Source: Hyphomicrobiaceae bacterium
GTDB lineage: Bacteria > Pseudomonadota > Alphaproteobacteria > Rhizobiales > Hyphomicrobiaceae
Reading direction: 5' to 3'
Assembly (NCBI GenBank): GCA_020638055.1
Contig: JACKJH010000001.1
Location: 496,001 to 560,000 of the forward strand
Length of the DNA stretch: 64,000 nucleotides
This document shows, one piece after another, positions 43,510-51,771 of the stretch (position 1 is the stretch's first letter; the number at the start of each line of letters is the position of its first letter). The notes beneath the pieces are model-generated. The model was not told the origin of the DNA, did not search any database, and worked only from the letters and a program-made list of their open reading frames with translations. The translations under genes and the position numbers were made by a program.

Positions 43510-46500
43510 CCGCCAGCTCCGGCGCGCCGCTGCTGCTCGGCCCGATACTCCTCGATTGTAAGGTTGCGCAGCATCGAGCGTCGGCCGTCCTCGTTGTGGA
43601 CGAAGCCGACGGCCGCAACGTAGGGCTCGATCACGTGGATTTTTGCGAGTGGTGTGGCGATCAGCAGCTGCAAACCCATGCTCTGGAAGAGCTTCAACGC
43701 ATAGTCGGCTGACTGGTCAGAGCCCTTTCCGAACGCTTCGTCGATCATCACGAAATGAAAGGCGCGCGACCGCTCGGCCTTGGGGTCGAGACCAAGCTGG
43801 TAGGCGAGGCTAGCGGCGAGCACTGTGTAAGCGAGTTTCTCCTTCTGGCCACCCGACTTGCCGCCCGAATCCGAATAGTGCTCGTGCTCAGCGTCGTCGG
43901 CCCGGTAGCGCTCGGACGCCGAGAATTGGAACCAGTTGCGCACGTCAGTGACTTTTCGCGTCCAGCGTCGATCGGTTTCGGTTAGGTCCTTGCGTCCGCG
44001 AAAGCGCTCCATAATGCGCTTGACCTCGATGAACTTCGCCTCCGAGTAGGCCGTGTCGTCGGAACCCGACAGCGAGCCTTCGGTGCATTTGCGCAAATCC
44101 TGCTGGAAATCGAGGATTTCCCGGTCGGCCGTCCGCTCGACCTCAAGCTCGATATAGCGACCCGGATTGTAGTCGATGTCGTACAGCGAGCTGTTGATCG
44201 TATCGATGCGATCGCGGATCTCGTGTTCCTCGCGGCGCAGCCCGGCGGTGAAGCCTGCGATCTCGCGGATGGTGTTCTCGTTGAGGAGCGATTTGAACCG
44301 TGCCTCGAAACGCGGCAGGTCGTCGGAGGTGAGCGCGTCGAGCATCTGCCGGTACTCGCCGGCAGCCTCCGGAGCGGTGTCGACCTCGCGGGTTTCGATG
44401 GGATAGGCGTTGGCGTAGTCGCTCATCGCTCCCGTGATTCTGTCGCGCAAACTGCGGATACGCCTGTCCTCGCCATCGATCCTATTGGTCAGGGCCTCGC
44501 GCACTTCGCGCTCGCGCGCGTCCGCCCCCTCAATGGTCAGGCGCGCCTCGCCGAGGAGTTCACTACGCAGCGTTTCGACCTGAGGGAACACAGCTTCGCG
44601 CTCGGCCTGCGATAGGGAGTCCAGCGTGGCAGCCGCCGCGGTCCGGCTTTCCGTATCGCGATCGTGGCGCTCGCGCTGTCTCGCCTCCTCGCGTTGTGAG
44701 TCCTCCAGTTTGCGTCGGCGCAGGCCGAGGCGCTCCTCCGCCTCGGCGAGTTGGCCGCGAAGCGTCTTCAGCACGTCCGAGCCCTCGGCAAGCTGCCGCC
44801 GCTCCTCCTCAAGGCGCTCAATGTCGCGCGCGATCGAGGACCAGTCGAGATCGCTAAAGCTGCGAAAGGCGGCGACCTGACGGGCGAGACCGAGACGGTA
44901 ACCGGCGTCACGTCGCTCCTGCCGCAAAGCCTCGATCCTTACCGCCAGTGACTGTCCCTCGGCGGCAAGGCGGCCGGCCTCGGCCTCGAGCGCGGCGATC
45001 TTGCCCTTATTGGACCAGCCGAGCACATAGCGCGTGCGGTCGTCGATGTGCGAACGGTCGTCCTTCTCGTGTCGCTCGCCTCCCTTGCCGCTCCTGATCT
45101 GGCCGGCGCGCGTGATGGCCTTCGGTTCCCGGCGGAACCGTTCGAGACTGTCGCAGCAGACGTGATCGAACCGCTCGTCGATCTCGCGTGCAAGCCAGGC
45201 GTAGAGCGGGCTGTCGTCGCGGATGCGCAGCTTCTCGGAGAGCGCGTCGCGGCGGCGGCGGTCGCGATTCTGGGACGCCGACTGGGGCACCTTGAAGTAG
45301 ACGAGCCGCCCGGCGAGATGCGTGTCCTCCACCCACTGGGCGACAGCACCATAATGCGCCTCGGGTACCAGCAGCGACAGCGCGAAGGGCCTGAGCACGC
45401 GCTCGGCGGCCCCCTCCCACTCGGCCTCTTCCTGGCGCACCTCGATCAACTCGCCAGCAAAGGGGAGGGTCGCTTCATCGACGCCAACGGACTGGCATAG
45501 CCGGTGGCGCAACTCCAGTATGTACGAGGGGATGCTGGAACGCCGGCACTTTAGCGACCCGATCTCAGCTTCGAGTTGCGCCATAGTCTCCTTCATCTGC
45601 CTGAAGGGAACGAGAACCTCCACCTCGCGGTTCTGAATGTCCGCCTCGCTGGCCGTCAACTCCTCGGTCAGCCGATCAACAGCCGACAGGTTGGCAAGGA
45701 ACGCGTCGCCATCCTGTGGTGCCTCAAGTCCGAGTTCACGTGCCGGCTGGGCGTAGGCCTCGGCGCGACGCCGCCGCTCGCCCTTCGCCAAACGCTTGCC
45801 CCCGATCTCCTGGTCGAGGCTGGCAATGCGATTGCCTCCGTTCTCAAAGATCGCCTGCCGGATGGCGTCGCGAGCCTGCTCCTCCTCGCCCACATCGACC
45901 CTCAGCTTGGCGATGCGCTCGCCAAGCCGATCCAGGTTGGTCTCAATGTCGGCAAGCCGCTTTGTCAGGAGATCGCATTTCAACCCGCCAAAATAGGGCC
46001 CGAGCGCCGTCCGGCAGGACCGGAGCCGCTTGACCTCGGTGTTGAGCTCGGCCAGCCGGTCGCAGTCCGCGACGATGGGCGTCAGCCGGCTGATCTGGTC
46101 TCGCGCCTTGAGCACCGCTTCGTGCGCCGCAGTCAGGTCTGCAAAATGGGCGAGCATCTGCGTGATCCGCTCCTCGACGGGAAACGGCTCCAGCATGTGG
46201 CTGCGCACGAACTCGGTGAGGTCGCCGACCTGCTTCATCGAGACGGTCTGCAGGAAGAGGTCGAGTGCCTGCTCGCCCGAAATCCCGAACAACCGTCGGA
46301 AAGCCGCGCCGTAGCCTGGAAAGCTGTCGAAGATCTGGACGCCCTTTAACTTGCGCAGCCGCTTGCGCAATGCTGCCGGATCACTGCCGAAACCTGAAAA
46401 GTGCGCCTTGATCGAGAGGGAGGTGGGCGCCACGACGAAGAACCGTTCCGGTTGCCCAGTCGATTGCCGGAACCAAAAGACCTGTGCCAGCGTCACGTCC

Positions 46501-46907
46501 TCTTCGAAGTCGGCGTTGCGGAACCGGCCGAGGATCACGGAAAAGGTCTTGCCCGCCTTCCGCAATCCGATCGCCTTGGCCGACAGCCCCGCCTCGCCTC
46601 GCTCAGCCTTGAAGTAGCCAAGCACGTAAGATCTCAGATCGCGCTCGCGCATTTCGGCGCCGGCGGCTTTGTTGTAGGCAATCTTGTGGGCCGGCACGAT
46701 CAGCGTCGTGATGGCATCAACGAGTGTCGACTTGCCCGAGCCGATTTCGCCGGTGAGCAATGCGTTGGCGCCGTCGAGATCGAGCCGCCAGACGTGGGAG
46801 TCGAACGTTCCCCAGTTGAGCACCTCGACCGCCATCAGCCGCATGCCGGGGAGCCGCGCTGGCGGTATTTGAGAGGTCGGTTCGACGAGCCGGGGCAATT
46901 CGTTCAT
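43506..46907 (-). CDS. jetC: Wadjet type I SMC-like ATPase JetC
   Basis: 1133 residues resembling MukB. The Walker A GEIGSGKST is at 53-61, in ANALLTGEIGSGKSTLVDAITTL. Long coiled-coil arms fill about 280-480 and 630-960. The C-terminal ATPase half has the signature SGGQKEKLAYTVLAASLAYQLG and Walker B FVMIDEAFGKGSDQSADYALKLF. It is the motor that extrudes plasmid DNA loops with JetA and JetB. It overlaps jetB and jetD by 4 bp each. Confidence 0.93.
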   Translation of the reverse strand: MNELPRLVEPTSQIPPARLPGMRLMAVEVLNWGTFDSHVWRLDLDGANALLTGEIGSGKSTLVDAITTLIVPAHKIAYNKAAGAEMRERDLRSYVLGYFKAERGEAGLSAKAIGLRKAGKTFSVILGRFRNADFEEDVTLAQVFWFRQSTGQPERFFVVAPTSLSIKAHFSGFGSDPAALRKRLRKLKGVQIFDSFPGYGAAFRRLFGISGEQALDLFLQTVSMKQVGDLTEFVRSHMLEPFPVEERITQMLAHFADLTAAHEAVLKARDQISRLTPIVADCDRLAELNTEVKRLRSCRTALGPYFGGLKCDLLTKRLADIETNLDRLGERIAKLRVDVGEEEQARDAIRQAIFENGGNRIASLDQEIGGKRLAKGERRRRAEAYAQPARELGLEAPQDGDAFLANLSAVDRLTEELTASEADIQNREVEVLVPFRQMKETMAQLEAEIGSLKCRRSSIPSYILELRHRLCQSVGVDEATLPFAGELIEVRQEEAEWEGAAERVLRPFALSLLVPEAHYGAVAQWVEDTHLAGRLVYFKVPQSASQNRDRRRRDALSEKLRIRDDSPLYAWLAREIDERFDHVCCDSLERFRREPKAITRAGQIRSGKGGERHEKDDRSHIDDRTRYVLGWSNKGKIAALEAEAGRLAAEGQSLAVRIEALRQERRDAGYRLGLARQVAAFRSFSDLDWSSIARDIERLEEERRQLAEGSDVLKTLRGQLAEAEERLGLRRRKLEDSQREEARQRERHDRDTESRTAAAATLDSLSQAEREAVFPQVETLRSELLGEARLTIEGADAREREVREALTNRIDGEDRRIRSLRDRITGAMSDYANAYPIETREVDTAPEAAGEYRQMLDALTSDDLPRFEARFKSLLNENTIREIAGFTAGLRREEHEIRDRIDTINSSLYDIDYNPGRYIELEVERTADREILDFQQDLRKCTEGSLSGSDDTAYSEAKFIEVKRIMERFRGRKDLTETDRRWTRKVTDVRNWFQFSASERYRADDAEHEHYSDSGGKSGGQKEKLAYTVLAASLAYQLGLDPKAERSRAFHFVMIDEAFGKGSDQSADYALKLFQSMGLQLLIATPLAKIHVIEPYVAAVGFVHNEDGRRSMLRNLTIEEYRAEQQRRAGAGG

Positions 46908-47539
46908 CGGCTACCCTCGTGGCTGACGTTGCTGGACGTGTCGTCTTCCACGTCGCGATGGCCGTAGGCGGCATACTCAACAAGGCGCTCGCTGAAGGCG
47001 CTAAGCCATTGCGCATCGACGAACGAGCGCAGGATGCGCCGCACCTCGTAGGTTCCCTCCCGCCCCTTGAGCGGCTTCAGGAAGCCTAGGTCGACGACCT
47101 TGGCGATGTCGCGCCCGACCCGGTCCTCGAGCCGCGCCTCGTTCGCAGTGTCGGGCTGGAACAGCCGGATGAGATCGACAATCTCCGAAGTGGTCAGCAC
47201 CAGACGTGCATCCCCGCTTGCCGCATCATGCTCGGCAAGCCGCTTCCTGAGGAGCGCCAGCATCAGGCTGACCGGATAGCTGAGCTGGCGGCGGGCAACG
47301 AGCCGCGGCAGCTCCAGTTCACCCTCCTGCGATGCCCTCTGGCGCAGGAACGCGTAGCCCTCCGCCTCGTCGACCTCAAGATCGAGGCCGATGACGGCGA
47401 CGTAGTCGCGCACGCCTGATTGCCGCTCACTCAGCGCCTGCCAAACCTGCGGAGCGCTGTCGCGCTCGATGATTCCCTTCATCAGGTGTACGAGCACTAT
47501 CGAGAGGTCGTCGGTCGTCTGCGTCTTGCTCTCTTGCAT
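46904..47539 (-). CDS. jetB: Wadjet type I JetB (DUF4194)
   Basis: 211 residues. The DUF4194 family signature includes VLVHLMKGIIERDSAPQVWQAL and DYVAVIGLDLEVDEAEGYAFLRQ, then YPVSLMLALLRKRLAEHDA and RVGRDIAKVVDLGFLKPL. It is the MukE-like winged-helix kite subunit of the complex. Four bases separate its ATG from the jetA stop, and it overlaps jetC by 4 bp. Confidence 0.92.
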   Translation of the reverse strand: MQESKTQTTDDLSIVLVHLMKGIIERDSAPQVWQALSERQSGVRDYVAVIGLDLEVDEAEGYAFLRQRASQEGELELPRLVARRQLSYPVSLMLALLRKRLAEHDAASGDARLVLTTSEIVDLIRLFQPDTANEARLEDRVGRDIAKVVDLGFLKPLKGREGTYEVRRILRSFVDAQWLSAFSERLVEYAAYGHRDVEDDTSSNVSHEGSR

Positions 47540-47543
47540 TCGT

Positions 47544-49013
47544 TTACCCCGTGCTCACGACATCTGCGCGAGGCCGGCTACGTGCGAAGATCACGCGCGG
47601 CATGGTCGCCTCGCGGGTAAGGCCTTCCGCGTCCGTCCAGCAGATTGTCTCCTTGACCGCATCGTCGATAAGGGCGCCGTCCTCCTCCGTGGCGATGGAC
47701 AGGTAGGCGACGAGTTCGGCCAACCCCTGCTCCAGCGGATTGGCCGCCACGATCTCGTACAGCGCGACCTCGTCGCTACGCTGCAGTGCGCGCCGGATCG
47801 CTCCCCGGAGCCTCGCTTTGTCGACATAGACCCGGTCGAACAGGCTATCGGCGTCAATATCTGAGCCGTCGGCCACCGACACCTCGCCATCGATCTCGGG
47901 CTTGAGCGGCGGGGTGAATAGGGGCCGGTCGAGAGTGAGCGCAATGCCGGGCTTTAGGTCGTCGACCGCGGCGAGGCTCTCCTGAGGCGGGTTCATCCGC
48001 ACGGCGATGGCCGACTGCTCGATGCCGCGCAGGATCTCCATGATCCGCTTGTTCTCCAGCCAGACTTTATCGTCGATGTAGCGCCTCAACTCGCCTGAAA
48101 GTTCTGCTACCGTGCGCTGCGTTACCTCGCCGGCTGCAATCCAGTCGTAATGGATCTTGAGAATACGTTTGTCGGGCTCGAGCTTCTGCACGTCCTCCAA
48201 CGAGATGACCCTGGCGAGCAGCGCCTCCAGCTCTTGCTGCCGCGTCTCCGACATCAGCAAGTTCCAGAACGCTGTGAAACTACGGCCCTGATCGCTCTCG
48301 GCGATAGCGTCGCGGGCCTCGAATATACCGCCAAGCAACTCGCCCTTACTGCCCTCGGCGACAGCTATCTTCTCGCGAACCTCCCGGTCGAGGGTGCGAA
48401 AATTGTGCTCGACGGCTCGGAAATCCGAAAGCAGGCTCCTGGCGGTTGCGACCACTTCGGCGAAACGGTCGCGCACACTTGCCGGCGACAGGAGGTCGAC
48501 ATGTCCCTCGCGCAGCCGGGCGATCTCGGCATCGATGTCGGCCCGCTGGCGTAGCAGCGTCTCGATACGCGACCCGGCATCGGTCTCGGTACCCTCGACG
48601 AGTTGGCGCAGGAGCTCAAAGATCGTGATCAGGCGCGACTCGGTACCGATGAAGCCGCGTGGCCCAAGGCTCTGCAGCCACCCGAGCGCAAGTTCTGTCG
48701 CCGGTGTGAGATCATAGAGCGGCTCATCCGTCCCGCTCGCATAGTATCGGCGCAGCCAGCCGTGACGATCGGAAGCCCAGGCTTCCAAATAGGTTGTCGC
48801 ATCGCGCGGGAAGGCGTCCTCGCCTTCGGAGCGGCGCAAGTGGAACAGGAAATCCTCGAGTTTCGCCGCGAGCACCGATTCGTTCATGGTGCGCACGTTC
48901 GGGGTGACGAATTCGCGCTGCAGGAAGCTCGCGATCATCGCCGCGTTACCGGCCGTCATAAGCCGCCAGGCAGGATGCGTCTCTCGCAAAGACTGAAGCT
49001 GCCGGTAATCCAT
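47544..49013 (-). CDS. jetA: Wadjet type I JetA (DUF3375)
   Basis: 489 residues of DUF3375: MDYRQLQSLRETHPAWRLM, NVRTMNESVLAAKLEDFLFHLR, DLTPATELALGWLQSL, GTESRLITIFELLRQLVEGT, and FTAFWNLLMSETRQQELEALL. It is the MukF-like kleisin of the Wadjet complex. GAGGGAG stands 2 bp before the ATG at 49013. It is the first gene of the operon jetA-jetB-jetC-jetD, the standard type I order. Confidence 0.92.
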   Translation of the reverse strand: MDYRQLQSLRETHPAWRLMTAGNAAMIASFLQREFVTPNVRTMNESVLAAKLEDFLFHLRRSEGEDAFPRDATTYLEAWASDRHGWLRRYYASGTDEPLYDLTPATELALGWLQSLGPRGFIGTESRLITIFELLRQLVEGTETDAGSRIETLLRQRADIDAEIARLREGHVDLLSPASVRDRFAEVVATARSLLSDFRAVEHNFRTLDREVREKIAVAEGSKGELLGGIFEARDAIAESDQGRSFTAFWNLLMSETRQQELEALLARVISLEDVQKLEPDKRILKIHYDWIAAGEVTQRTVAELSGELRRYIDDKVWLENKRIMEILRGIEQSAIAVRMNPPQESLAAVDDLKPGIALTLDRPLFTPPLKPEIDGEVSVADGSDIDADSLFDRVYVDKARLRGAIRRALQRSDEVALYEIVAANPLEQGLAELVAYLSIATEEDGALIDDAVKETICWTDAEGLTREATMPRVIFARSRPRADVVSTG

Positions 49014-49217
49014 TGCTCCCTCTACCCGTTACGACCCCTCGCGAATCGGGCTTGATACCATGCGGGAACATATCATGAACTTCGTGAGATGTCGAACGGC
49101 TCAGGATCACAAGAAGGGAATTCGGTGCAATCTCGCCCAGATCGGAAGTGGCTGGGATGTTCCGAGGCGTCCAATCCAATCGGCGGAGCGGAACTCGGCA
49201 CCCGGATGCTGCCTTAC

Positions 49218-49370
49218 TCAGGTCTTCCGCGCGCTGCCCTTGGCCTCTTCCAGCAACTGCCCGGGCGGCACCTTCAAGGCCTTGGCGATCCTGTCGAGGA
49301 AGCTGGCCGCTGTTCTGTTCGAACCGGATTTCAGTGTGCACCGCGCGGCCTTGATCCCGATTTCGGTCAT
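49218..49370 (-). pseudogene. Probable remnant of a HTH (XRE-type) antitoxin
   Basis: A 50-codon frame, MTEIGIKAARCTLKSGSNRT followed by AASFLDRIAKALKVPPGQLLEEAKG. The second half resembles the end of XRE-type antitoxin domains, where a helix RIAKALKVPP closes the helix-turn-helix. The DNA-recognition part is missing. The rest of the 49014-49540 gap shows no other recognisable product. Confidence 0.4.
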
Positions 49371-49540
49371 CAGGGCTCGTGCGCGCCGCTCGGCTCATAC
49401 AAACAGCCACGTCTTTCATCTGCGCGAAGACGTCTGGACCGTCCCCGGGGTGCGTGACGTGACCGTAGATGTTCGAGCGGCGGCCGACGTCATCTAGCTA
49501 GTTCCTTCGCGCCTCGGATCTTGTCGAGGATCGCGCATGC

Positions 49541-49975
49541 TCATTCAATGTCATCCTCGTCGTGAAACGGTCCGTCCTTCGGCGAGTACTTCGCCTCCCA
49601 CTCTTCCCGCGTCAGCTCCTCCGGCACGACCAGGTAGCCGATCTTTCGGCCATCCGTATCGACGGGTCCGAACCGCCTCTCGAGATCGGTGAAGGCCTTG
49701 AACGCGCGCTGGTCGCCGCTGGCAGCAAGCTGCTTCAAGAGGATGAGGATAAGTTCGATCGCGGTGTATTGCTTCGGCTTGCCCGTCCCGGCCGGGTCGG
49801 CGCGATGCTTCTCCATAAGGACGCGCTTGGCAGTTGCCCGGCGACCTTTGGCGCCCTTCGGCCGTCCGCCCGGATTGCCCGACCTGCCGGGCGGGAAGCG
49901 ATGCTCGACGGGCGGCTTGCCGTAACCGACGTCGCCTTTTGCGCGAGCTGGGTTGTCAGCGCTATTACTGCTCAT
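49541..49975 (-). CDS. DUF5681 domain protein
   Basis: 144 residues with the DUF5681 N-terminal signature VGYGKPPVEHRFPPGRSGNPGGRPKGAKG, followed by KRVLMEKHR and a helical ILILLKQLAASGDQRAFKAFTDLERRFGP. The acidic tail ends DEDDIE. Such proteins are found next to phage and mobile-element genes; their function is unknown. Its start overlaps the upstream gene by 11 bp. Confidence 0.75.
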   Translation of the reverse strand: MSSNSADNPARAKGDVGYGKPPVEHRFPPGRSGNPGGRPKGAKGRRATAKRVLMEKHRADPAGTGKPKQYTAIELILILLKQLAASGDQRAFKAFTDLERRFGPVDTDGRKIGYLVVPEELTREEWEAKYSPKDGPFHDEDDIE

Positions 49976-50306
49976 AGTACGGCCTCAGGATGTCGAAGAT
50001 ATACTTCATGCTGTTGTCTTCGCGATAGGCAAAGATGCGGCGCTGGTCCTCTTCGGAGACGAACTTGGGGATGACGAAAACACCGCCGCCGGGTGGTGTT
50101 GGCGGGGGCGCAACCAGGTCGTTGTCGATCGCGACTTTTATGACGGCCATCACTGCCGGCAGGCTCTTTTCCGTCAGTGCCTTCTTTACCTGTTTGCGGA
50201 TCGCGACCTCGAGCGCCGACATCTTGCCCGCCGTGCCGTTCTTGAGGACCTCAAGGGGCTCGTTGAGAATGGCGCCAAAATCGCAGCGGCGGCGGCTATG
50301 TTTCAA
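49965..50306 (-). pseudogene. Truncated DUF5681-type protein
   Basis: A 113-codon frame, KHSRRRCDFGAILNEPLEVL, KMSALEVAIRKQVKKALTEKSLPAV, VAPPPTPPGGGVFVIPKFV. It resembles the C-terminal portion of DUF5681 proteins and lacks the N-terminal GYGKPP...GNPGGRPKG signature seen in the next gene. It therefore looks like a 5'-truncated gene. It overlaps the cyclase remnant at 50296. Confidence 0.5.
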
Positions 50307-50550
50307 TTTTGGCGCGACAGGCCACTAGCGCTCGACGAGTTTCTGTCAATACGTCGAGACACTTTTGCCGGGATGGGCTTTTTCTCGACAACTCATGCAT
50401 CTGCGTGAAAAGCTTATCGGTCGCTGCGACAGCTTGGCGGCCATCGTCCTCGCGGGCATGGGGGTAGCCAAAGTAGGCAAGAAGTCCCTCTGCGAGCACT
50501 CGGGAAACCCTTCCCTGTTGCCTCTTGAGGCACCACATCTTGCGCGTCAC
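50296..50550 (-). pseudogene. Remnant of a class III adenylate/guanylate cyclase
   Basis: Within an 84-codon frame the stretch RVLAEGLLAYFGYPHAREDD followed by GRQAVAATDKL matches the catalytic-domain block of class III cyclases (GDGLLAYFGYPxAHEDDAERAVRAGL). Neither the flanking metal-binding parts nor a full domain is present. It is a fragment at the right edge of the accessory region, and probably not expressed as a functional enzyme. Confidence 0.6.
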
Positions 50551-50568
50551 ATTTCAGCTAAACATGCT
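50548..50568. repeat. Half copy of the GCATGTTT/AAACATGC dispersed repeat
   Basis: CACATTTCAGCTAAACATGCT matches the right half of the units at 7141-7314. The left arm is absent, so the palindrome is broken at the junction between accessory DNA and the sbcDC operon. Confidence 0.6.
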
Positions 50569-50616
50569 GTAGATGTATTCTGAACCCGAGACATCGAATC
50601 GCTGGGGGGCGAGCGC

Positions 50617-51771
50617 GTGAAGCTACTTCATACTGCGGACCTGCATCTTGGCCGGCACTTTCTAGGCAACAGCCTCGCAAACGACCATGCCGCAGTGCTC
50701 GCACAGATCCTGAAGGCGGTCGATGTCCACCAGCCAGACGCCGTTATCATAGCAGGCGATATTTTTGACCGGGCTGCTGCGCCAGAGACGGCAGTCGGGC
50801 AGTTCAACGATTTTTTGAACGAACTTTCCGCGTGTGAGCGAACCGCCATTGTGCTGATCGCCGGCAATCACGATTCAGGCGAACGCATCGAAGCTATGTC
50901 CATGCTTGCCAATGCGGAGCGCACCCTTGTGCGCGGTGTGTTGAAGGCGGAAGAACCAGCCCTGCTGCTGCGCGACGAGGCTGGCCCCGTTGCCATCTCG
51001 GGACTGCCGTTTGCCTATGAATACGCAGCGCGCGATTGCTTTGGTGATAAGCAGATAAAAGCACCGGCAGACGTTGTGCGCGCGCAGATTACGGCCGCCA
51101 GATCCCGCGTTCCGAAGGGAGCGCGATGGGTTGTCGTGGCGCACACCTTCGTCGACGGTGGTGATGCGAGCGATAGCGAGAGGCCATTGACACGCGCCAT
51201 CGGTGGCATAGAGACCGTTCCCTGGCAAGTCTTCGATGGCGCACATTACGTAGCACTCGGGCACCTGCATCGGCCCCAGTCAGTTGGACGAGCACATGTT
51301 CGCTACGCCGGGGCACCACTGGCTTTCGGCTTTGATGAAGCGGGCCAGGAGAAGTCCATGACGCTTGTCGACCTGAGGCCGGACGGACGCGTGGAGCTTG
51401 AGGTGATTCCATTTCATCCGCTGCGAAATGTGCGCACCCTTACGGGCCATCTCGACGATCTTCTAGGCAGCGATGTTGCTGGAACGGAGGACTTCATCCA
51501 GGTTGTCTTGACAGATGAACATCGACGGATTGATCCCATAAAGCGGTTGTGGGAGCGGTTTCCAAATGTATGCGACGTCCGCTACGCGGGGCTTGAAACG
51601 AAATCGGCGGACGGCTCTTTTACAGTCACACCGGATCGCCTGGAAAGGCCGAGCGAACTTGTGGGAGCCTTTCTTGACTACGTGCGCGGTCGGTCCCCGA
51701 GTGATGAAGAGGCGCGTCTTATTGCGGAGGAACTAGGCCAGGCCACCACTATCAATGAGGATGCCGCATGA
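50617..51771 (+). CDS. sbcD: Nuclease SbcCD subunit D
   Basis: 384 residues. It is a Mre11-type metallophosphoesterase: KLLHTADLHLGRHF (DxH), VIIAGDIFDRAAA (GDxxD), VLIAGNHDSGER (GNHD), VVAHTFVDG and ALGHLHRPQ (GHxH). It is the nuclease partner of SbcC for hairpin and blocked-end processing. The GTG at 50617 follows a GGGGGG tract 7-12 bp upstream. The next gene overlaps it by 4 bp. Confidence 0.95.
   Translation: MKLLHTADLHLGRHFLGNSLANDHAAVLAQILKAVDVHQPDAVIIAGDIFDRAAAPETAVGQFNDFLNELSACERTAIVLIAGNHDSGERIEAMSMLANAERTLVRGVLKAEEPALLLRDEAGPVAISGLPFAYEYAARDCFGDKQIKAPADVVRAQITAARSRVPKGARWVVVAHTFVDGGDASDSERPLTRAIGGIETVPWQVFDGAHYVALGHLHRPQSVGRAHVRYAGAPLAFGFDEAGQEKSMTLVDLRPDGRVELEVIPFHPLRNVRTLTGHLDDLLGSDVAGTEDFIQVVLTDEHRRIDPIKRLWERFPNVCDVRYAGLETKSADGSFTVTPDRLERPSELVGAFLDYVRGRSPSDEEARLIAEELGQATTINEDAA

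Noticed and set aside
45576..46349. A 257-codon forward frame opposite jetC
   Set aside because: It lies antisense to the conserved JetC coding sequence and shows no domain of its own.
43506..49013. Housekeeping MukBEF/MksBEF condensin instead of Wadjet
   Set aside because: The DUF3375, DUF4194 and DUF3322/DUF2220 partners with a JetD-type TOPRIM gene define a type I Wadjet operon.
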